NCBI GenBank assembly: GCA_018806985.1
Contig: JADANN010000435.1
Span: 682,001 to 746,000, forward strand
DNA: 64,000 nucleotides
From: Angiostrongylus vasorum
Lineage: Eukaryota > Nematoda > Chromadorea > Rhabditida > Metastrongylidae
Direction: 5' to 3'
Of this stretch, positions 1 through 12,400 are shown one piece after another; positions within the stretch are counted from its first letter, which is position 1; each line of letters starts with the position of its first letter. The notes below the pieces were generated by a model that was given only the letters and a program-made list of their open reading frames with translations, made no database searches and was not told the origin of the DNA. The position numbers were made by a program, and so were the translations under genes.

Positions 1-210
1 GATAAAGTGGAAAGGAAATTGATCTTTCGAACGGCCGAGTATAATATAGTATAATTGCGCTAAAATAATAACGCCGCGAATTCGTCTATTTAGTTCTTCA
101 CTTCATCACTAATAATTTCTGGCAAGGAACTGTTATCGAGAATTTCGTCTTCATTTATTTCTATGATGAGGATTTTATTTCATGGAAGACGAGTTTCAGT
201 CCTTCTGAAA

Positions 211-217
211 CTTTCAG
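211..217 (+). promoter_or_regulatory. Splice or trans-splice acceptor upstream of the SulP start
   Basis: The sequence CTTTCAG matches the nematode acceptor consensus. The frame of the SulP gene is open from just before it (an in-frame TGA is at 206-208) through to ATG 293, with no other ATG between. It could be a spliced-leader acceptor giving a 75-nt leader, or a cis acceptor adding CIFDEEFGLLRYSSRG and more residues to the protein. Confidence 0.45.
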
Positions 218-292
218 TGCATCTTTGACGAGGAATTCGGCTTACTGCGTTATTCAAGCCGTGGGTCGTCGGCAAAGCGTAAACTCGAGCAG

Positions 293-440
293 ATGCGTCT
301 CTCACGAAAGCAATTTCATCCACGTCGTCTACTTGACTTCTTGCCGATTCTTAATTGGCTTCCTCATTATAGCATAAAAAAGAATCTCATCAATGACATT
401 ATTGGAGGACTGACCGTCGGGATAATGCACGTGCCACAAG
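293..440 (+). CDS. SulP gene exon 1
   Basis: Codons 1-49. It encodes a basic cytosolic N-terminus ([14 protein letters not shown]), the family's pre-membrane segment LPILNWLP, and the start of the first membrane segment ([16 protein letters not shown]). The donor is GTTTGT at 441. Confidence 0.88.
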
Positions 441-3400
441 GTTTGTCTGCTTGTGCTTCTTTTGAGAAAAGTAACAGTAGTGGTTGACCGTCGAATATTT
501 CTCACGTGATTGTGTGGTGAACAGGAAGAATCACCGTAGGATATTTATGATCCAGTCGTGTTCATTCTTTATTTGACACGCGCACCACTTTACAAATAGT
601 GTATTTTGGTACTGGTAGGTAGCACTGATAGTGATAACTGCCTTTAGGTGTCACTGACCTCTTCAAATCCAAAGCTCCACCTAGCTTTGCTTTTCAAGAT
701 CACTTTAACTATTAACCATAATTACATATTTTCGCTTACATTTCTTGCTCAGAAGTCATTCGAGTGAATCATTTTTTGCAAGATTATTGTTATTATTACT
801 TGCTAACTTCATTACAGGAATGGCTTATTCTTCACTTTCTGGGCTTCGCCCTGTGAACGGCCTTTATACCTCACTGTTTCCAGCGTTATTTTACATGTTG
901 TTTGGAACATCGAGGCACGTTTCATTAGGTGAGCTTAGACCACGTTGCTACATCTTTCTTCTAGTCGTCCTAAAATTTTTCATTGTTTTTAAAGCATGTA
1001 TAACAATTTTTGCAATTTTACGTTTGTAACAATAATACCGAAACCCCTCATTGAAAGTATAAGCGCGGGGCGAGTGTTATCTTTCCATTTGATCGATGGT
1101 TGCTTTAAGCTCATTATACTATCTTTTTGCTTAATTTCTCTTCAAGATATTCTCTCTATCCAGTGAGCAACGTAGTTAAACGTGAGATGTCGTCCATCGT
1201 GCCACGGTTTTCATTAACTAATTTGTCTTCCTATTTTTTTTCTCGGTCCGCTTGTTTAACTTTCTTCCTTGAGCTCTTTGAATATCGACTTGGGCATCAT
1301 TGGTATTCCATAAGAAGATGACGATATCATTGGCTAATCTGCTATGATTTTTCATCATAGTGTGTGCTTTTTTCATCCAAGCCGACCACCTTCATTATTC
1401 GTTGTCATGCAGCACGACAGTACACCGTTCCGTCCAGATGCTGCAGCATTGTCAGACTACTTATTCTGTGGATGAATTAGCGAAGATCGCTTCGCAAAAT
1501 GCTAGAACTATTTTCCAATTCATTATTTCTGAAAGGAACCGTAATTGCGAATGCCTTATGGGTTAAAACTTGGCGGCCGTATATCTTGCGTTTTGAGTCG
1601 GGCATATTCCTCATCACATGTGAACTCAGTAGTCTCACTACCTAAGAAATGGGCCACAAGAAGATGGTGAGTGTTTAAAATGTTGATCCAAGATTTTAGT
1701 TGTATGATCAAAGAGTGAGCAGCGCAGTGGTAGTGATTTCGTCAATTAAATGGACGCTCCAATCTAGCCACATGTCGGTTCGGCTCCACACCGGGCCCGC
1801 CAAGCGTTTCATCCATCCGGAATGGAGAAATGATACCGCACTTGTCTGAGAAAAGTTCACGCCACTTAATTCACCTGGAAACGCCCTAGCATGGTTGTCT
1901 TAGGATTCCAGAAAGAACCGATTCGACCAGCATTGAGCAACACTGTTAATCAATAATACCCCTTGTGGACAATATAGTGTCCATTGCGATCTGGTCGAAA
2001 CGACCGTATGGATGCGATGATGTTCATATTCACTTTAGTGGGTTTCAAAGTTTGTTTCACCACATTATTTTTTGCTGATTCGATAGCCAATCAAAAACCA
2101 GTTCGGTCGGAATAGTAGGGGGCCAAGCCAGAGAAACTGTTCTATACACTTAGTCATTTACAAAAAAACACTATTGAATGAGTTCATTTTGCGGCTACAT
2201 ACCGTAAAATACGACACTTCGAAAAAATACACTGTATCTAAGGAGACAAGTCATCGAGAAGACTTTATGTGTTATTTACTTATAGATATATAGTTGACTC
2301 CAAGGAAATTACAAATCATATCACGAAAGAGCTGGATATTAATAAACTACTTACCGTTGTGATTTATCGCTTTGCATTATTGGAAACAACTCTTACTCGT
2401 TACTCTTACAGTATTTCACTGGTGTTTTTTAAAGCAGTGCTTAAAACCACTTATATATTCTTCTAAAACCTTCACAATTTATCAAATTACCCCCTCCACA
2501 TAGATCGGAGGCTTTGGCTGGGTTGAGCGATTAAACATCATAACATTGCTATGGGAAGAAACTTCACATTTTTCAATGAAAATCAGGTTCCTTGTGTTAA
2601 TATTATCACCGCATGGTTCAGTCATGCACTCCATCTATCAGATGGTCTGGTAATATTGAGATATTCCCTAATTTGCTATCTTGCAGCAACAGAAGTGGTT
2701 CATTTGTTGCAAGAAGTAGACTTTGAGTACATGGAGTGTTGTCTCCACACTGATACGTTGAAACAATTCTTTATCTAATGTAATTCTCCTTCGAATCACG
2801 AGAGAACACTATTACAGCATTCCCAAGTGATCACAACAGATAGTAGCCGGCTCTTACAAATCATTTTTCCTCTGGAAAACTCAACAGAGGAACTTAGCGC
2901 ATAAGCCACTGTATGTATTGTATTGTTTTACCCACTGAAACATGAGAGAAGGATACGTGGAACTCAGTACAGTGAGAGGAGTATAAGAATATGCATTTCA
3001 TAAACTACGATGTGAACACGTAATTGCTTCTCATATACAACCAACAATGGTCAGTGAACAATCGAAAAACAAGGATAACTTTATAATACTTGTGTCTTGA
3101 AGTCGTCGATCGAGATTAGGTGCAAGAAGTGGCATTAGATCCACCACGCACTTAGAAAACATTAGGTGACTAGGAGAGGTCATATAGCTAAACTATGGGA
3201 AAGAGATTCGCAAGAACTATTGAAAGATAGACTTAAATGCTTCCTAGCGCCTTTGATCAGCGTGCCACATTGTCCTCTAAATTTCCGTTCTTCATAGCCA
3301 TTCTGGAGTACTAGTTGATTGAAGGCCACTCTCAACTCTAATTCTCAACTCTCAACTCTAAACTTCAATCTTTGAACGGGAAGGATGCGATGAAAAACGA

Positions 3401-6400
3401 AAAACGATAACAGAGGAACAGGAAAGTGGTCAAAAAATTGGATAATAAATTAACATAAAGTACATCCTTCAAAGTCGGCAAATTCTTCGCCTTATTAAAG
3501 ACATGCTTCCTTCTCAGCAATACTTTAGAAGAATCACCATCACCAACCAGCTAGAGTTCAGGGAAGCCTCCATGGAGCTCTTCAATTCCAACCAGGGACC
3601 CTACAAAAATTAAACCATTGACCAACCCGTAATGACGAACATATATCTCAACATCTTGAAAACATGTGACGTATCATCATGACAACATGGAACTCATAGG
3701 TAACATAGACGGTAACATTTTCAATGCGGTTCCATGAAGAGTATGTAAAGGAATTTTAAGACTGACAACTACTAGTTATTTTGTTCTGTTCATTGGTTTG
3801 CATGAAGTAGACAAAAACACTGTGAATACGAAATCTGACGTCGTACAACGCATAGTGAGCGCATAGCAACGAGGAAGTAGAACAATAGAATAGATAGTGA
3901 GTATTAAAACAAAACACCCGATTCCTGCAAGTGCGTTAGGTCGTTAATCCCTCAAGTTTTTTAGTTGACCAGAAAAAATACTAGGAATTGTAGAGAAAAC
4001 AAAATCCTATATTATATCATGGATAGAAAGACTGCGTAGTCCGTTATGTAAGCCATCCAGTGTTTTAATTTTCAATTAGCAACCCATTGCTATTTCTTTC
4101 AGCATTAATGTGATGATCCACGGATGACGTTGGGAGTGTATTAATGTCGTTTCAAGAAAGAAACTGCGAAATAAGTCCGGTTTTAAAAAACCAAATCCTA
4201 ACAGAAATGCGCTTGAAAAACTGATAGTTGGAACACAGTGCGGTGCGGGATATACGGCATATATATCCGAAAAATGCAGCAAACTTGAATCAAAAGTAGA
4301 AATGTTGAAGTCAAAACCTCAGATTCTCCTAATTTAATGGAAAATTATGGTGCCCATCGAAAAGCCTGCATGTAAGCAGGTATTTATCGGCATCGCAAAG
4401 GGGCGCGGACGAGTTCATCTCTTTTGTGCTTGCGACAAAAAAAGTGCTCGTTATCGCTTTGGTTAACCGCGAAATACGGTAGCGAAGCGTTATGGATTGA
4501 CGAAGGCGAAAAAAATTCTGAAGTAGCAACGGAAGCTGTGACATATGTGATGTCGGTTCGTGCATAGAGCTAAAAGAAGCTCTTGGCGCTGATTAGTCCC
4601 TGCGGGATGAGCCATGCATTCGACTTCATTAAGCATCGTTTGGAGGTGATTAAATGCATATTTGGCCTTTCCAATGACTCGCGGTAGCCTACCGGTGTAT
4701 CGAACCAGTGTTGCTATCCTCTCAGGCAACTCTGGTACCAATTTGCCGACCCCGGAGTGATGAAAGGCTTGGTGGGCCATGGGTGAGGGGGTTCGATTCC
4801 ACGTGTGTGTTGCAGGGCGCCTCTGACCATTGCGCCACACGCGCCCCAAAAAAATAAAAGCTTGTTAGGCTTGTTGTATCACGTTCGCTATCCACGAAGA
4901 TCATTGCATTTGATAGTAGGTACGCCTGTTGCTCGACGATTTTGTCCTGTTCATGAATCTTGTTGAATGTCTGTTAAATTAATTCTTTTTGGAATGCTGG
5001 AATAGCTATGCTAGATCGTTCCTATGTCTTAACCTCAGGCAGTCGGTTGTGTTAATGGATCGCAAGCTGCTTTTATCGAACAAGTCTGGTAACAATTTGT
5101 GAACCGGAAGAAATGTGAGGTTTTTACGGGGTGGGGAGTGCGATGGTCTAATCAGCGACCATGCATATGCTATCCCCAACTATTGTTCTTCTTGCATCTC
5201 AGGTTCAAATTTAGAGTTTGAGTGGTTTAGTTGAAGTTAAAGATCCCGTTAACTCCTCGACGTGTCTCGGGGTAGTCAAGCTGAGGCGTCCTCAGTGGCC
5301 ACCCTTTGCTGATAGGAGTGAGATTGACCATGTTCCGACAACGTTGTTACTAGGATAACAGCCATTCCTGACAATAGTTTATTATTAACTGGGTTTCGAC
5401 CGGTAATTTCAACTCTTCAGCTTTAAAGACCGTTCTATTTTGTTGCGCTTTCATAGTACATTATAGCTCGATACCTATGAACATTTATTATTAGTTAGTG
5501 CTAATTTACCCTACTATTTATAACTCTTAGTGTATGGAAGAGATTGGTTTAGATAAAATTTTGCAGGTGTCTTTGCAGTCGTGAGTTTAATGTCGGGTAG
5601 TTGTAATCAGCGAGTATCGAACATTCTGAAGGAACATGCGTACAATGACAGTCTGGTTGACGATTTCGATGAGGACACAAGTTATAAGATCTCCGTGGCT
5701 ATTCTGACCTCGCTCACACTCTTTGTTGGGCTCATACAGGTAGTGACAGTCATATTAGAATTTTTTTAGCCGTTTTACTTCATCCGCTGCCTTTTTGATT
5801 ACAAGTCCATTTTGGAAATATTAGCGGGCTGCTCTGGAAAAGAAGAAATTGAAGAAAACATAGTGTTGTATTGAAAGACCGTGAATTTATTTGAGTACTA
5901 CAAATCCATACACAAATGCTTCTGCCTAACATTTTTCATATAGTTAGTACAAGATTTTGAACCTTTGAAAACACCATTTCCCATTTATTACAACTTTTAC
6001 GCCAAATATTTGCCTATTTGAGGTGGCCATGGCTCTTCTAAGACTGGATTTTCTCACAGCTTTTTTGTCGGATCAAGTAAGAGTTCATTATTGGTTTCGA
6101 TTTTATTTGAGAAGTGGAAGAAAATCGTTTATAGCTCAGTAGTTAAGGTCGATTGATATCTGATTAATAACGATTAAAGTTGTTGAATTCTGTCAATTTG
6201 TCGACGTATTAATCTCTTCAGATTATTGGTGGGTTTACGACAGGAGCGGCGGTACATGTGTTCACTGCTCAACTGGATAAAATCCTAGGAATCTCAATAC
6301 CTCGTCACTCTGGACCAGGAAAACTATTCTTTGTAAGTTCATCGTTGAGAATTAATGACAGGGGGGATACCGATATAGAAGTACCATATTGAAAGATTTG

Positions 6401-9400
6401 AATTTCAAAGAAATTTAGGTGTACAAGGATCTAATATCCACTGTTATTGCTGGTCATGTAAACTGGATTACTTTTGGTATTTCTTTGGCTACCATCGTCC
6501 TACTATTTCTCGTCAAAACCTATATCGATCCATTACTGAAAAAGAAGTGTAAAGTACCGATTCCATATGATTTGTTTGTGGTGCGTAACACATATGTTAT
6601 ACAGACAAAAAGAAATGACTTGCCAAGAAATCAGTTTTTATCTTTTCCCCAGGTCATTGGAAACTCCCCGTAATCTATCTCTTGCAGATGATAATTGGAA
6701 CAATAGTTTCAACTCTAGTGAATCTACATGGTCGATTCGGTATTAAAATTGTGGGAAAAATACCACCTGGGTAAGCGTTATCACCGTTCTTAAAAGGCAC
6801 ATCAGTTAGTTAATATTAACATCTGGAGTTCTAGCCCTAATTTCAAGGGCATGGTTTGTCTTACTAGCGCCAAATTTTTCACAACACTCGCTATGAGTTG
6901 GAATCAATAGTGGCTGATCTAATTTCCCACACATAAATTATATGTACCCTTCTCATTAATCATACTCTTTATGGTTTCCTGTCGATATAAGAAGCAACAG
7001 TCACCGTGACACGGAGGAGATATCTTATTAGCCACCACATTTGTGCTACTTCCTTACACTTGTACCCTCCACATTATCAACAATCTCTGCTTCTTGACGA
7101 CAAGCTCATCCGAGAAGTGGGTTTTTTTTACGTTGCTAAGTGCATTTTTTATTAACTGTTTTTTACATTATTAAGTGTGGGGGGAGTAGCGCAGTGGTTA
7201 GTGATGCACTCCATCGAGAAGCAAGGTGTAGCTTCAAGCTTTACCCAACGCTCCCATCCCATTCACGTGGGAAAACCTCAGTTCGGCTATCTCCAAGATT
7301 TCAAGGTGAATCGACTTGTCTAGCACTGTACGACATTCAAAAAAAGTAGATGAAATCCTGAACAACAACAGCAACACGCAAAATGTTCGATGACCATTGT
7401 GAATGATGAATCGGAGAAAAACCGGTCAAATGCAAAAAGTGCTGAGATGAGGATAATAGATTTGATGGCTAGTCATTTTAAAAAAGTATTAAATTTAGCG
7501 AACGTTCTTCCTTGTATGACCCCTTGTTCACTGGTCTGTGCTGAATGAATACGAATATGTTTTAAGTTAATTGAAAAAGTTCCGCGAAAATCCCAGTAAG
7601 ATGGAACAAATAGCGAGAAAGAAAAAAGAGTTTAGATGAATATGTGACTGTCTATGGGTCATGTGGATGGAATCCAATTAGCTTCGGAACCAAGCGTTAA
7701 TAGAGCGTCTCTGACTATGTGAACGTTCTATTTTTTTTTTACTTTTCTTACATTGATGCCCTTTGCCATCTTGCCATGTTTTGTCTGTGAAGGAAAACAC
7801 TAATCCGCCTCTCACTGTTTTCTCAAACCCAGTTTTCACAGATTAATAGGCTTCAATATGTGATGATGTTTTTGAGCAAAAAATTGTTTCTCCAACGACG
7901 CTTTGATATGTTTTAATTGGGAAATCAATTTGAATGACGTACTGCAGTTCTAGAGGCGATGAAATCGTTGAAAGAAGTTTCGGTCTTGGCTTGAATTTTG
8001 AAGCATTTCTCGCACAGGAAGTTTTCGAGATGCGTGGAGAAGTAGTAGTCAATAGGCGATAGTTCCTGATAGCGTGGTGTATGAGGCAGGACTTCGTACC
8101 TTAGCTCTTTCAACCTGTGCAGCGGCGGTGGTGCGAAGTATGGCCACTCGTTATTGTAGAAAACAGTTGGTCCATTTCTTTTGTTCATTAGTAGACGCAG
8201 ACGCTACCATTTCACCCAGATACACAAAGCTATAATGAATCCAATCAGTCGTAGATCGCAAAACGTTCACTACGACCATGTTTTGATGCAATTTCGGCTT
8301 TGGAGATTTCTTTAGAGCTTCATCGCTGTCCAACCACTAAGGCAATCGTCCCCACTTATCGTAAAGGATCTATCGTCGCACATTGCTGTTCGATCGAAAA
8401 CTGGTAGTTCTGGTTGCACAAAAGAGACGCCAAAGTTACCTCAAAAGGCGATTGCTTTTATTGTCATTAAACTTTCACGGTATTCATTTGTCCAGCTTCT
8501 TCGACTTCCAATCCCTTCTAGATGTTCCGAAACGATTTGGATGGTTAAATCGAGTTTTTCTGCAAATTCTCGAACAGTTATGGGTTTATTTTCTCCCAAA
8601 TAATCCTTCAATCCGTCGTTGTCAATAGCTCCCAGGATCGACTTTCTATCAACCTCGGCATAAGAATATGAATGCGTCGTTTTCTTGTTCAGCAGTCGCG
8701 AGGTTGTTATACACCATGCATTTATTTCCATAGAAAAACACAATACAATACAACAGTAGCTGACGTATCGGCAGTATCGCCTTCTTCAGAGCCTGGAAGG
8801 GTATACTAATATACAATTTGCAAGGATAAACGCTTTAATAAAAAAAAGTTGTCAATAGCTTCCACAACCATTCTCATCATCAAAGTCGAGTTTGTTCTAA
8901 CAAAAATTTGCAAACCTATGTCGCACCTTGGATTCGTTAGGATTTCCACGACCCCATGGTCAGCTGGTGTTTCCACCCGTTTGCGCTGCCCTTCATCAGA
9001 GTTCGAATTCGTGGAAGTGAATTTGTCGAAATTACTGTCTTGACATTTGGAATTCTAGCCTTAAAAATTTGTTTGAAATTAAGATCATATTACAATTCAA
9101 TTGAATGGGGCGAAAATAAATAATATAAGCCTTACACGCGGCTTATAAGAGCAGTGGATAAGCTACAAATCGTGCATTAATTTCCTGACGAGCTAATAAA
9201 GATGTGTCAGTGAGACTTTTGGGTAAGGATTGGTATGCATCAGGAAACAAAAACGCTTGACATGGCGATCTCTAAACTCACTTACCCACTAATGATGAGT
9301 TTTAATTAATAAATTCGTGCAACAGAACATTTCAATTGTAAAAGCTACAAGTGATCGTCTAAAAAGATCTCAGTGTTTAGCAGTTTGGCATCACACGTTT

Positions 9401-12400
9401 CAGATTACCTGCGCCTTCATTGCCAGATATGTCGCTTTTCCGCTATATCGTCGGAGACGCCTTAGCAATAAGTGTGGTCAGCCTAGTGGTTACCATTTCC
9501 ATGGGAAAACTATTTGCAAAGAAGCACAATTATGAAGTGGATGTTAGACAGGTTCGTAACACGAATACCATCTTCACAATCCCTCCCATAACTGGAAGCC
9601 AAGTCCTAGCGTGTTGTGAATTAATGTGATCTGTCCTAAGATCACGTTAGTGTTGTTATATGGAAATTCGAGATTTAATTTGTTTGCTTTATTTGACAAG
9701 ATGCTATTTTCTCGTTTATTTTTTTTAAAATCTAAGAGGGATGCGAGAATTAGAAAGAATTGGACAAATTTCCAGATTTTTACTTCCATTTAATAGATAA
9801 GTGGCTTAGTGATATAGAACCTGATCGTTGAAAGGTAGCGCGGAACTTCAACGAGTGTCTTCTATTACAAATAAATATTATCGAAAAATCAATATTTGTA
9901 GGAATTCTACGCTGTGGGTTTCATGGAGATGCTGTGCTCACTATTCCCAGTCTGGCCATCATCTACAGCATTGGCGCGCACGCTTGTTTATGAGGCAGCT
10001 GGGACCAAAACACAGGTATTTTATCTTTTTAGAAAGTTGGACCATAACAATCTTGCTCTTTCCTTGATTTTTCGTTCGTCAGACAACTTTAATGTTCGTA
10101 TTTGTCGAAAAACGCTGCGGTCTAACAGTAGGTTTCGAAATAGATTTACAATGGTCTGTCTTGAAATAATCTTAGTGTGTTCATCAGCAATTAGTTTAAC
10201 AATCCAAACTTAGGCAACTGACTAATAGAATAAAAATTGGTAGAATACTTGAATATCTGATAATGATGCTTCGTTTGTCAATTTAAGAAAAATGCAGTTC
10301 TGAAACGCCAGTCCTTTTTTACACCAAACTCTTGTCAATGTTCGCACATGGAATGAAAAAAGAGCTCTTTCTAACTACATTTCCACTCGTTTTTGTCATG
10401 GGTGAGACCAGCAATGTTGAAAAGAACATCATATCTTCCACGTGACTGGTGTTTCTAACTATCGAGCATCTATGGGTACCCTCAGGGTTACAGTAGAGTG
10501 TGTGTGCAAATGCCGGGGCACCACCTCTGAGTGCTATCAGTATGACCTTCCCTTTAAGGTGACTACAAATGTTTCCTCCAATCAATGTGGATGATACCAT
10601 TCGCATGCAAACGAGCACACTAATGCACATGTGCATAGATATGATCACGATTATCTGCAATGTAAAAGTCAATTGGACGCATGTAACCATGTTTTAGTTA
10701 GCAACCATCTTCTCCTCGTTGGTTCTACTTGCGGTTATTCTTTTCATGGGACAGCTTGTTGAATCATTACCTGTGTGCTTTCTGTCCTGCATCATCATTG
10801 TTGCATTGAAAGGAATGTTTATGCAACTTAGCTCCATTTCGAAGTTGTGGCCGATCTCAAAGACTGATTGTGCAATATTCACGGTCTGCTTCGCAGCTAC
10901 GGTTCTTTACGACGTTATCGAAGGTCTTTTGATTGGAACCTGTTTCGCTGCTGCGCTGCTTATGTATACTATTCAGAAGTGATTTGCATAAACTTTTTTC
11001 TATATTTATTCATTGAATTTATCATTCATTATGTAATATCCTTGTTTTCAGATCGAAAGTCGTGGAAATTGGACGACTAAGTCACAATGAGGGTCAATCA
11101 TATTTCCAACCAATCGATAGTTATAGGTTTGGTTTAGGTCTATGTCGTAAATTTGTTATCCTTGATATAAACGAGCATGTGTGGGCTTTAGTAGTCGTTG
11201 CCAATGTAACATATCAATTCGGCTTATCATAAAAATCAATGATGTAGAGAAATACTCTGATCAAAGAAGTATATGAAGTCTTGTGCTTTTAATAGGCTGT
11301 GTTATCTTTAACAAAATTCAACTTATAGTCAAAAATAATGTAATGTACATGATTCGTTGGATCAATAAAAAGCAAACGGTAAGTACCTTCTTGCTTCTAA
11401 CAACTAATCACTTCAACTCAAAGCTGTGTTGTAGAAAAGTCCTTATCAGATTTTGAACAAAAGCATAATAGCATCGTAAACGGACGTTTTCATGTTTCGA
11501 TTACGATTGCAACACACAGAAAGAGGATGTTTGAAAAAACTATTACGAAGCGTTTCTCACGTCAGCGTTCCACTGTAAGGCTTCAAATTAGCCTTTAGTA
11601 GAGGACATATGTAGAATTTTTATTACCAGTGTTTTGCATGTTTGACGTGAATTCACCTGTGAGCTTTATCATCTGTAGTCCCGCTAGTCGTCGAGTGACT
11701 TGAGCGGGCGCCAGTAAATCTTCCATTTTTCCCCTGTCGCGTGCAAGAGTAGCCCAGTGTGTTGTGCTCACTCCAGGGACTCGTCGAGCATCATCTTTCT
11801 TCTAGGTTCTTCGTGAAGAACTCTGACCATCGTGTTGGTGGTCTTGCTGCAGTACGTTTGACATCCCGAGGAATCCAGCCACTAATGGCTCTTGTCCATC
11901 GGTTGTCATTCATACGCATTACATGTCCGGCCCATGTTATTTTCGACTGTTTGGCGCACAGAAGGGCGTCTTTGATTTTTGATCGTTGATACAGGTCGGA
12001 GATTGGGATCCCTTTCCTTAATTGTGTGAAACGGGATACTCCTAGCATCGTCCTTTCGACTACGCGTTCAATAACGCTACGCTGAGTGATCCTTCATCCT
12101 GCTTACGCAGCGATCAGGTTTCTTACGCATACGTTAAGGCAGGAAGTACCGTTGAGTCGAAAAGTTGGGCAAGGAGTCGGGTGTTCTTTTTTTCTCTTCA
12201 CTACATCCTCGATGCTCTTGAAAGCTCCCCAAGCCGCTCGTTTTCTTCTGCATAGATATAACTGGAGCATTCGGAGATATTCGTTCCGTTGAGCGCGAAT
12301 GGGGTATACGAAACCAATCCGTTCCTCATGAACATGGTTTTTGTGAGATTTAGTCGAAGAGCAATCTTTCCACAGGGTTTATTTAAGTCGGCAAGCATAC

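Larger units (their letters stand above)
929..5566 (+). other. SulP intron 2, repeat-bearing
   Basis: A 4.6-kb stretch between SulP exons 2 and 3. It contains a SINE-B-like copy near 1713, SINE-A near 4568 and a SINE-B-like head near 5040. No other coding homology was recognised, and 2000-4050 shows nothing I can name. Confidence 0.7.
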
